From Gemmatimonadota bacterium (GTDB lineage Bacteria; Gemmatimonadota; Gemmatimonadetes; Longimicrobiales; Longimicrobiaceae), in the NCBI GenBank assembly GCA_019348475.1, contig JAHWJJ010000213.1:1-7638 (forward strand): 7,638 bases of DNA, given 5' to 3'. Made by a program: the position numbers and the translations under genes. Every line of letters begins with the position of its first letter. Within the stretch, counting starts at the first letter, position 1. Under the pieces are notes generated by a model. The model did no database searches, had not been told where the DNA came from, and was given only the letters and a program-made list of their open reading frames with translations. Shown here one piece after another: positions 1-5,627 of the stretch.

Positions 1-2630
1 TCTGCGGCGGCTCGGATCCGAACAGTGCTCTCAAGATCGTCGCGCGACTGCAGGACCATGCGGCGGATGTCGATGGGCAGCTCCTGCGTAACTGACAGGA
101 ACGCGTCCACTATCACCAGCGCCGCGAGGGACGCGTGGCCGCCGAAGAAGGCGCTGATCCACCGGGGCAGAAAGAAGATGCGGCGGTTGTCGCGGATCCA
201 CTCCAGCCGGTCCAGTGACGGCCGCAGGTACTGGAGCGTGAGCGGGGCGTGCAGTCGGTCGTTGAAGTTGCCGGCCGCGGCGGTCACCCACTCCTCGTTG
301 AGCTCGGGATCGTCCAGAAAGCGGCTGAAGTACTGCGCCTTCACGTCCGCGGCCGGAACCGCGGCGCCCGCGACGAATGCGCGCCGCCCGGCGTCCGCCG
401 TGGTGTCGCGCGCGGACTCGGCCGCGATCAGCGCGTCGGGGCCGGGCTCGCCCAGCGCGATCAGCCGCTCCACGATACTCCACCGCGTCGGCTGCTTTAC
501 GGCTTCGCCCTCGAAGGTGCGCGCGCCGGCCAGGTACTCGCGCAGCAGCGCGCGGCCGGCGTCCGTGCGCGCGGTGCCCACCAGCATGTCCAGCGCGGCC
601 TTCCGGGCGCCGTAGCTGAGGGCGGAATCCGCCGTGCGCGCCAGCAGCAGCCGTTCCCACTCGCCGTAGAGCGGGTCGTTCGGCTGGCGCGCCGCGTAGG
701 TGGAGATCGCCGTCCAGGCGCGGCCCATGTTGAGCCCCGCGATCTGCTCGTCGCGCTCGCGCGGCAGCTCGCGCATCACGATGCGGGCAAAGCGCGCGGG
801 GTCCATCCGCGCCTCGCGCACCTCGTCCCACAGCGCGCCCCACAGCATGGCGCGCCGCAGCCCGTCGTCCACGCTCCCCACGTGCTCCGCCACGAACTCG
901 CGGCTGCGCTCGTCCAGCAGGAACAGGCCGTACGCGTAGTCGCCGTCGTTGCTCCACACGTAGTCCGGCGCCGGCAGCCCGCGCGCCGCGGCGACGTCGA
1001 TCGTCTCCTCCGCGCCGCTGACGGGAATCACCACGTCCTCGCGCCCGGTGTAGGCCAGGCGCACCTGCGTGCGCAGCGGCCAGAACCCGCGCCGGTCGCC
1101 GGGCAGCTCCCGCGCCGGCCGCTGGCGTAGCGAAAGACGGGCGATGGCGCCGTCGCGCACCTGCAGCGCCGTCTCTACCACGGGCATTCCCGCGCGCAGG
1201 ATGTACTGCTCGCCGAACGCATCCAGCTGCATCCCCGACGTTTCTTCCAGCGCCGCCAGCAGGTCGCGCCAGGTGGCGTTGGCGTACGCGTGCCGCCGCA
1301 GGAAGAGCGTCAGTCCCGCGCGGAACGCCGAATCGCCCACCATGAAGTTCAGCTGCTTCAGGATCGCCGGCGCCTTGTTGTAGACGATGGGGCCGTAGTT
1401 GCTCTTGGCCAGGTCCAGGTTGGCCAGCTCCTGCCAGACGGGCGTGGTGCCACTGGTCTGGTCGGTGGCGTAGGCCAGCGGCTTGTTGCGCAGGTAGAAC
1501 GTCTTCCACGCCTCGCTGCCGGGGTCCAGCTCGTCCTGCATCCGCGCCGCCACGTACGTGCTGAACCCCTCCTTCAGCCACAGGTCGTCGAACCACTCCA
1601 TGGTCACCAGGTCGCCGAACCACTGGTGCGCCACCTCGTGGTAGATGGTGGACTTGCGCCCGATCTGCTGCCCCAGCGTGGGCGCCTCGCGAAAGATGAA
1701 CTGGTTCTCGTTGTAGAAGATGGCGCCCACGTGCTCCATCCCGCCGAACGGGAAGGCGGGCGCCAGGAGCATCTCGAACTTGGCGAACGGGTACTCCACG
1801 CCGAAGTAGCGCTCCAGCCACCGCAGGGCACGCCGGTTGAGGGCCAGCAGCGTGTCGGCGTCCACCTCTGCCGCGCGGCTGAAGCGCGCGTACAGGGTCA
1901 TCGGCAGGGCGTCGCCTTCCGGGCGGTCCGTCCAGGTGCGCCACGGCCCCGCCGCGAACGCCGCCAGGTAGGTGCTGATGGGCTCCGTCTCGTCGAAGGT
2001 CCACATCGTCGTGGCGGCGCCCTCCTCCCGGCGTCCGGGCCCGTTTGCCAGCACCTTCCACTCGCGCGGGGCCACGATGTGGTAGCGGAAGCGCGCCTTG
2101 AGGTCCGGCTGGTCGAACGAGGGAAAGAGCTGGTTCGCGTCCGCGGGGACCAGCAGCGTGTACAGGTACGTCGCGCCGTCGGTCTGGTCGTTGAAGCGGA
2201 TGATGCTGGCCCCCGCGGGCGCGATGCGCGCGGTAAAGCGCGCGACGATGGTGTTCTCGCCGTCGCGCAGCCAGCGCCGGGGGATGCGCAGGTGCCCGTT
2301 CTTCCACTCCGCGTCCGTGACCGTCACGCCGTTCGCCGTGACGGCGCCCAGCGACGGCCCGCGAAAGTCCACCACCAGGTCACCCGCGCCGGGCGCGCGC
2401 TGCACCGCGATGGTCACGCGGCCGGGCGCGGTGTCCTGCGCCGTCACGTCCAGCTCCAGCAGGTACCGCACGCCGCCGAGCGTAGCCGCGCGGTGCCGCG
2501 CCAGCTCCAGCGACACGCCGGGGCGCATCAGGTCGTCCATGGAATCCGTCCGCGCCGCCTGCGCGCCCAGCGGGGTGGCCCACGCCAGCACGGCGCCGCA
2601 ATGGAGGAGAAGAGCACGTCGAAAGATCAT
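1..2630 (-). CDS. Exported M1-family zinc aminopeptidase (3' end outside window)
   Basis: Zinc metallo-aminopeptidase that removes N-terminal residues from peptides, probably in the periplasm. Reading from ATG 2630-2628 gives 876 residues before the window ends. Residues 1-25 form a signal peptide: Arg-Arg, a hydrophobic core, and a GAQA cleavage site. The N-terminal beta domain has FPSFDQP at 169-175, matching the family's FP-C/S-FDEP motif. The exopeptidase motif is GGMEH at 296-300. Zinc site: HEVAH at 331-335 (His331, Glu332, His335), then Glu354 exactly 18 residues after the second His. Tyr417 in VYNKAPAIL fits the catalytic tyrosine by spacing and context. From about residue 530 an alpha-helical region resembles the ERAP1-C-like domain, so little is likely missing. 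No stop codon occurs in this frame. The start has no clear Shine-Dalgarno, but the signal peptide begins exactly there. Oddity: His300 replaces the usual Asn of GxMEN. The family is certain; the substrate is unknown. Confidence 0.95.
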   Translation of the reverse strand, partial: MIFRRALLLHCGAVLAWATPLGAQAARTDSMDDLMRPGVSLELARHRAATLGGVRYLLELDVTAQDTAPGRVTIAVQRAPGAGDLVVDFRGPSLGAVTANGVTVTDAEWKNGHLRIPRRWLRDGENTIVARFTARIAPAGASIIRFNDQTDGATYLYTLLVPADANQLFPSFDQPDLKARFRYHIVAPREWKVLANGPGRREEGAATTMWTFDETEPISTYLAAFAAGPWRTWTDRPEGDALPMTLYARFSRAAEVDADTLLALNRRALRWLERYFGVEYPFAKFEMLLAPAFPFGGMEHVGAIFYNENQFIFREAPTLGQQIGRKSTIYHEVAHQWFGDLVTMEWFDDLWLKEGFSTYVAARMQDELDPGSEAWKTFYLRNKPLAYATDQTSGTTPVWQELANLDLAKSNYGPIVYNKAPAILKQLNFMVGDSAFRAGLTLFLRRHAYANATWRDLLAALEETSGMQLDAFGEQYILRAGMPVVETALQVRDGAIARLSLRQRPARELPGDRRGFWPLRTQVRLAYTGREDVVIPVSGAEETIDVAAARGLPAPDYVWSNDGDYAYGLFLLDERSREFVAEHVGSVDDGLRRAMLWGALWDEVREARMDPARFARIVMRELPRERDEQIAGLNMGRAWTAISTYAARQPNDPLYGEWERLLLARTADSALSYGARKAALDMLVGTARTDAGRALLREYLAGARTFEGEAVKQPTRWSIVERLIALGEPGPDALIAAESARDTTADAGRRAFVAGAAVPAADVKAQYFSRFLDDPELNEEWVTAAAGNFNDRLHAPLTLQYLRPSLDRLEWIRDNRRIFFLPRWISAFFGGHASLAALVIVDAFLSVTQELPIDIRRMVLQSRDDLESTVRIRAAA

Positions 2631-2660
2631 TCGGACGTCCGGGATGGAGTACTTTATGCT

Positions 2661-2681
2661 GGCGATCACGAATGCATCGCC
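2661..2681. repeat. Short inverted repeat upstream of the aminopeptidase
   Basis: Arms GGCGAT (2661-2666) and ATCGCC (2676-2681) are perfectly complementary around a 9-base loop. The repeat ends about 30 bases upstream of the aminopeptidase start, where a promoter or operator could lie. Next to it, on the minus strand, is an AT-rich hexamer TAAAGT that resembles a -10 box, but no -35 box stands at a proper distance. A six-base match is not rare in such GC-rich DNA, so a role is only possible. Confidence 0.25.
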
Positions 2682-2739
2682 GGCCCTTCGCGTGAGGGAA
2701 GCAGGGGCGCCGTTGCAGGCTGTTCCCTGTTCCCTGCCT

Positions 2740-2925
2740 TTACAGCCCCTTGAGCAGGCACCCCAGGATCAGCAGCGCGCCCCCGAGCAGCAGCGCGATG
2801 CGGCCGACGTCTCCCGGCAGCTGCACGCCCGCGAGCATCTCCAGCGCCCCCACCAGCCACAGGAGCACGGCGACCGCGAGGGTGGCGCCGCGGGGCGATT
2901 GCGGGCGAAGGAAGAGTCGGGCCAT
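2740..2925 (-). CDS. Small two-helix membrane protein, function unknown
   Basis: A 61-residue hydrophobic protein that I do not recognise. It has a short basic N-terminus (MARLFLRPQSPRG), a first hydrophobic segment at about 14-34 (ending LEMLAGV), a short polar turn QLPGDVGR, and a second segment at about 43-58 (IALLLGGALLILG), ending LLKGL. This suggests an inner-membrane hairpin. A strong ribosome binding site GGAGG (2932-2936) lies six bases before the ATG, which supports translation and fixes the start. It is on the same strand as the aminopeptidase, with about 110 bases between them, and downstream of the toxin-antitoxin operon. It could be read as its own unit or by readthrough. No motif points to a function. 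Confidence 0.6.
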   Translation of the reverse strand: MARLFLRPQSPRGATLAVAVLLWLVGALEMLAGVQLPGDVGRIALLLGGALLILGCLLKGL

Positions 2926-2974
2926 CGCGCACCTCCGGGTGGGGACGCATGCGGGGGAGTATCCACAACGTAGA

Positions 2975-3011
2975 CGCGCGCCGCCCCGCCGGACAAGCGG
3001 AGCGGCGCGCG
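2975..3011 (-). terminator. GC-rich hairpin after higA, possible terminator
   Basis: Ten perfectly paired bases (CGCGCGCCGC at 2975-2984 with GCGGCGCGCG at 3002-3011), one C/A mismatch, then four more pairs (2986-2989 with 2997-3000) enclose a 7-base loop. It begins 22 bases beyond the higA stop on the minus strand, where a terminator for the toxin-antitoxin operon is expected. No T-run follows on either strand, so intrinsic termination is unproven. The stem could instead protect the mRNA 3' end or favour Rho-dependent ending. Confidence 0.5.
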
Positions 3012-3032
3012 ATTGTCCGAAGGAGCGCGGGA

Positions 3033-3404
3033 TCAGTCAGCGGCGAGCGGCTCCGCCTCGTCGTCCTCGTCGTCGAGATGCTCGTACACCAGGGGTTCGA
3101 TCTTCTCGATCTCGGCCATGGCCGACGAGTGCAGCGCGTCCCACATGTCGCACGCCAACTGGCCGTTGAGCCAGAACTCGACCGAGTTGCCAAAGAGCCT
3201 CGACAGCCGCAGCGCCGTATCCGGCGTCATCCGGCGCTTGCCGTTGATGATCTCGTTCACACGCACGTACGAGACGCCGATGCGCTTCGCGAGCTCGGTC
3301 TGCGACATTCCCAGCGGCTTCAGGAACTCCTCCAGCAGCATCTCCCCCGAGGAAGTGGGGCGAGCGTTCTCGGGAAGCCTGGCTGCCAGTTTAATGAACT
3401 CCAT
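3033..3404 (-). CDS. higA: HigA-family antitoxin, XRE-type HTH
   Basis: Antitoxin of a HigBA type II toxin-antitoxin module. In this family the protein binds and blocks the HigB mRNA-interferase and represses its own operon. The 123-residue product has an XRE/Cro-type helix-turn-helix at about 34-57 (SQTELAKRIGVSYVRVNEII and following). The preceding segment GEMLLEEFLKPLGM and the following TPDTALRLSRLFGNSVEFWL are typical of the HigA (VapI-like) family. The C-terminus is strongly acidic (about 109-118). The start follows an excellent ribosome binding site. The gene lies 32 bases after the toxin's expected stop, in the toxin-first order usual for higBA. It is fully intact even though its toxin partner is broken. 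It may act on other toxins or now serve mainly as a regulator, but this is inference. Confidence 0.93.
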   Translation of the reverse strand: MEFIKLAARLPENARPTSSGEMLLEEFLKPLGMSQTELAKRIGVSYVRVNEIINGKRRMTPDTALRLSRLFGNSVEFWLNGQLACDMWDALHSSAMAEIEKIEPLVYEHLDDEDDEAEPLAAD

Positions 3405-3410
3405 CGCATG

Positions 3411-3418
3411 CCTCCTTT
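3411..3418 (-). promoter_or_regulatory. Strong ribosome binding site of higA
   Basis: On the minus strand this reads AAAGGAGG, a near-perfect Shine-Dalgarno, six bases before the higA ATG. It is much stronger than anything before higB. The antitoxin can therefore be translated independently and probably more than the toxin, as expected for a toxin-first module. Confidence 0.8.
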
Positions 3419-3436
3419 GTGCGTTGGCTGGCCTGG

Positions 3437-3731
3437 TCAGTGATAGTCGACAATCTCAACGCAGGCCGGGCCTTCCTCAGTCCACCAGAAGCAGATCCGA
3501 TACTGGCGATTGATCCTGATGCTGTGCTGCCCTGCGCGGTCCCCTTTTCAGACGCTCGAGGCGATTCCCGTGCGGAATCGTGAGATCCGCAACGGAATGC
3601 GCCCGATCCAGGCCCTCAAGCTTGCGCCGGGCCGCTCCCCAGAGAATCGACGGACAGGTTCTACGAGCAGCCTGGGTGTCCCGGATTTCAAATACGTCGC
3701 GGGTGCCTTCATCTTTGAACGAGACGATCAT
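3437..3731 (-). pseudogene. higB: HigB/RelE-family toxin with a one-base frameshift
   Basis: Toxin half of HigBA, a ribosome-dependent mRNA-interferase family. Reading from ATG 3731-3729 gives MIVSFKDEGTRDVFEIRD and continues through [11 protein letters not shown] to Lys62. The frame then becomes unrelated sequence and stops at 3477-3479, after 84 codons. Dropping one A from the A4G4 run (plus-strand TTTT, 3545-3548) restores a classic HigB C-terminus: [14 protein letters not shown], then QYRICFWW, then VEIVDYH and a stop at 3437-3439. The repaired protein has 97 residues, normal for the family. The lost part contains Asp95-Tyr96-His97; the equivalent C-terminal Asp-Tyr-His is needed for RNA cleavage in Proteus HigB. 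The frame-0 product is therefore expected to be inactive. Alternatives are a sequencing error in the homopolymer, or +1 slippage at AAA-AGG. The start has only a weak ribosome site, but the MI-SFK opening is family-typical. Confidence 0.85.
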
Positions 3732-3801
3732 GGTGCCGTCAGGTATCGGGTGAGCAGTGGGACTTCTCGTCACCGCCGCGCACCCATCACCCGCGGAATG
3801 G

Positions 3802-3830
3802 ACTATAACGGCTTACGTTATACGTGGCAA
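3802..3830 (-). promoter_or_regulatory. Sigma-70-type promoter of higBA
   Basis: On the minus strand, TTGCCA (3825-3830) and TATAGT (3802-3807) are separated by exactly 17 bases. Each box differs from consensus in one or two positions. Transcription would begin near 3795, giving a leader of about 64 bases before higB. The AT-rich patch stands out in GC-rich surroundings. It overlaps a perfect inverted repeat, which suggests autoregulation. Confidence 0.75.
3804..3822. promoter_or_regulatory. Candidate HigA operator (7-bp inverted repeat)
   Basis: Arms TATAACG (3804-3810) and CGTTATA (3816-3822) are perfectly complementary around GCTTA. The 19-base site covers most of the -10 box and much of the spacer of the higBA promoter. 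A bound dimeric HTH protein there would block RNA polymerase. HigA antitoxins are known to bind such palindromes in their own promoters, so HigA is the likely ligand. That assignment is inference from position and symmetry. Confidence 0.65.
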
Positions 3831-3975
3831 CAGGTGCACGGAGTGATCTGGCGGCGCGGCCATGATGAAGGGCCGTCGCAGGTTCCGCAATGGGTGGCAC
3901 TTAACCTGTTCGGGCGATGGCGGAATGTGCACGTCGTAAACGGATCGGCACGCGATCTGCCGCCGTGCGCGGGGC
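3831..3975. other. Divergent intergenic region before the NHEJ operon
   Basis: This is the remaining stretch between the higBA promoter and the first plus-strand gene. It should carry the promoter for the three-gene operon at 3976-6658. I found no pair of -35 and -10 boxes at acceptable spacing on the plus strand. GTGCAC occurs twice (near 3834 and 3928), but a six-base palindrome twice in this length is weak evidence. No RNA gene or coding sequence is apparent. Confidence 0.4.
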
Positions 3976-4611
3976 ATGGACGCTCCCCGGATCTTTCTGT
4001 TGTCGCCCGCCTTTTGCGGGGGCAAGCGCGGCCAGATGGTGATGCGCGACGCCGCGTCGTTTCCGCTCGCGCGGCAGCTGCGCACGCCGCAGGGCGCGCC
4101 GCTGGGTGAGGTGTTCAGCTTTCTGAGCGGGCTGTACTTCCGCGGAAAGATGGCGTACGTGGATGCGTTCTCACGGCCGCCGCCGGGGCTGCCGGGCGCG
4201 CTGGTGATCACGCCCACGCGCGGGCTGGTGCCGCCGGAGTCGCGCATCACCCTGGCCGTGCTGCGCGAGTGGGCGGAGCAGGGGGACGTGGCGCTGAACA
4301 ACGCGCGCTACCGGCGGCCGCTGGAAGAGCACGCCCGCGCGGTGGACCAGGCGGCGGGGCCCGGGACCTGCTACGTGCTGCTGGGCAGCATCGCATCCGA
4401 CAAGTACGTGGACGTGCTGACGCGCATCTATGGCGAACGACTGCTCTTTCCGGCCGAGTTCGTGGGCCGCGGCGACATGAGCCGCGGCGGATTGATGCTG
4501 CGCGCCGCCAACGACGGCCCGGAGCTGGAGTACGCGCCCGTCCTGGGTGCCGTCCGCACGGGAAAGCGTCCGCCGAAGCTGGAACCCCGCCGCTGGAAGG
4601 ACCGCACGTGA
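3976..4611 (+). CDS. Uncharacterised protein coupled to NHEJ polymerase and ligase
   Basis: A 211-residue soluble protein with no signal peptide or membrane segment. I do not recognise a named family. Conserved-looking blocks are RIFLLSPAFCGGKRGQ (5-20), LGEVFSFLSGLYFRGKMAY (43-61), ALVITPTRGLVPPESRIT (75-92), YVLLGSIASDKYVDVL (133-148) and LLFPAEFVGRGDMSRGG (156-172). The C-terminal tail (194-211) is strongly basic. The order of a 'LSP...GG' N-terminus, 'LYFRGK', 'TP-x-x-GL-x-P' and a late 'LLG...KYVDVL' recalls DUF6884-type proteins. This is a weak resemblance by eye. The start is set by the RIFLLSP block directly after ATG; the ribosome site (GCGGGG) is poor. Its stop overlaps the polymerase start by four bases (GTGA), so the two are very likely translationally coupled. 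This context suggests a role in or near DNA end repair. No catalytic role can be assigned. Confidence 0.88.
   Translation: MDAPRIFLLSPAFCGGKRGQMVMRDAASFPLARQLRTPQGAPLGEVFSFLSGLYFRGKMAYVDAFSRPPPGLPGALVITPTRGLVPPESRITLAVLREWAEQGDVALNNARYRRPLEEHARAVDQAAGPGTCYVLLGSIASDKYVDVLTRIYGERLLFPAEFVGRGDMSRGGLMLRAANDGPELEYAPVLGAVRTGKRPPKLEPRRWKDRT
4595..4601 (+). promoter_or_regulatory. Ribosome binding site deciding the polymerase GTG start
   Basis: GGAAGGA lies inside the last codons of the preceding gene, six bases before GTG 4608. It supports GTG within the GTGA overlap as the true start, over the longer upstream extension of the same open frame. Confidence 0.65.
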
Positions 4612-5627
4612 CGCCACGCGCCGCCGCATCCGCACCCTCCGCCCGAAACAAGCCGTCCGCGCGCGGAAAGCCCGCGCTGCCCAACGTGGCCGACGCGGAG
4701 GTGTCGCCCGACATCATCCCCGAAAAAGGGAAGCAGTGCGACGTGCGCGTGGGCGGGCGGACGGTGCGCCTGACCAACCTGAACAAGCCGTTCTGGCCGG
4801 AGCTGGGGATCACCAAGGGCGACCTGCTGCGCTACTACGTGTCCGTGGCGCCGTACCTGCTGCCGCACCTGGTGGACCGCGCCATGGTGATGAAGCGGTA
4901 CCCCAACGGGTGGAAGGGCCCGTTCTTCTTCATGAAGCGCACGCCGGAGAACGCGCCGGCGTGGCTGAAGACCTGCTCCATCGAGCACGCCAGCAAGAGC
5001 GTGATCGACTTTCCCATGGTGCAGAACCTGGCCTCGCTGCTGTGGGTGGTGAACCTGGGGTGCATCGACCTGAACCCCTGGTACGCCCGCTGCGACGACA
5101 CCAACCGGCCGGACTTCCTGCACTTCGACCTGGACCCCGTGCCCGGGGCGGACTTCGCGCGGGTGCGGCAGACGGCGCTGATGGTGCGCGACAACCTGCA
5201 GCGGCTGGGGATGAAGTCGTACGCCAAGACCACGGGATCGTCCGGCATCCACGTCTACGTCCCCATCGTCCGCGGGCCCACGCAAAAGCAGGTGTGGAGC
5301 TTCGCCAAGGAGTTCGCCCGGGCGATGGAGAAGATCGACCCGGCCCTGGTCACGGCGGAGTACCGCGTCGCCAAGCGGCCGCGGGGGCGCGTCCTGGTCG
5401 ACTACAACCAGAACGCGTGGGGGCGCACGCTCTCGTCCATCTACTCCGTCCGCCCCAAGCCCGCGGCCACCGTGTCGATGCCGGTGACGTGGGACGAGGT
5501 GGAGGGTGGGGTGGAGCTGGAGGACTTCACGCTGATGAACGCGCCCGAGCGCATCCGCCGCACGGGCGACCTGTGGAAGCCCGTCCTGGCCAAACGCGGC
5601 CGCTTCGACCTGGCGGACCTGCTGTGA
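4608..5627 (+). CDS. ligD: Stand-alone LigD-type NHEJ primase-polymerase
   Basis: Archaeo-eukaryotic primase-family polymerase equivalent to the LigD polymerase domain. In bacterial non-homologous end joining it fills gaps and adds nucleotides, often ribonucleotides, at breaks bridged by Ku. The product has 339 residues. After a basic, Ala/Pro-rich tail (about 1-45), the domain opens with VRLTNLNKPFWPELGITKGDLLRYY. Catalytic motifs are complete: FDLDP at 173-177 (metal-binding Asp174, Asp176), TGSSGIHVYVP (209-219) with His215, and VLVDYNQNAWGRT (262-274) with Asp265. MKRYPNGWKGPFFFMKR and EYRVAKRPRGRVLVDY are family hallmarks. The GTG start overlaps the previous stop as GTGA and follows GGAAGGA. 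The stop overlaps the ligase start in the same way. LigD's ligase and phosphoesterase domains are absent, so this is a split form like mycobacterial Prim-PolC. The identification is secure. Confidence 0.96.
   Translation: MTPRAAASAPSARNKPSARGKPALPNVADAEVSPDIIPEKGKQCDVRVGGRTVRLTNLNKPFWPELGITKGDLLRYYVSVAPYLLPHLVDRAMVMKRYPNGWKGPFFFMKRTPENAPAWLKTCSIEHASKSVIDFPMVQNLASLLWVVNLGCIDLNPWYARCDDTNRPDFLHFDLDPVPGADFARVRQTALMVRDNLQRLGMKSYAKTTGSSGIHVYVPIVRGPTQKQVWSFAKEFARAMEKIDPALVTAEYRVAKRPRGRVLVDYNQNAWGRTLSSIYSVRPKPAATVSMPVTWDEVEGGVELEDFTLMNAPERIRRTGDLWKPVLAKRGRFDLADLL

Noticed and set aside
31..2307. Long minus-strand open frame of 758 codons beside the aminopeptidase frame
   Set aside because: It is a shifted frame of the aminopeptidase gene: Arg/Ala/Gly-rich without any motif, while the neighbouring frame gives a complete M1 peptidase.
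2640..2700. Promoter for the aminopeptidase
   Set aside because: A TAAAGT hexamer is visible on the minus strand, but no -35 element stands 16-18 bases upstream.
1290..2753. Plus-strand open frame of 487 codons opposite the aminopeptidase
   Set aside because: GC-rich antisense artefact with biased composition (Arg, Val, His, Gln) and no recognisable domain.
3510..4109. Plus-strand open frame of 199 codons across higB and the intergenic region
   Set aside because: It covers antisense toxin sequence and shows no domain; the minus-strand toxin and its promoter explain the region.
4269..4607. N-terminal extension of the polymerase frame
   Set aside because: The frame is open upstream, but that part is low-complexity and overlaps the 211-aa gene. 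The GTG at 4608 with GGAAGGA and the GTGA overlap is far better supported.
4547..5623. Upstream extension of the ligase frame
   Set aside because: The frame stays open, but this part is a frame-shifted shadow of the polymerase gene. Ligase homology begins just after GTG 5624.
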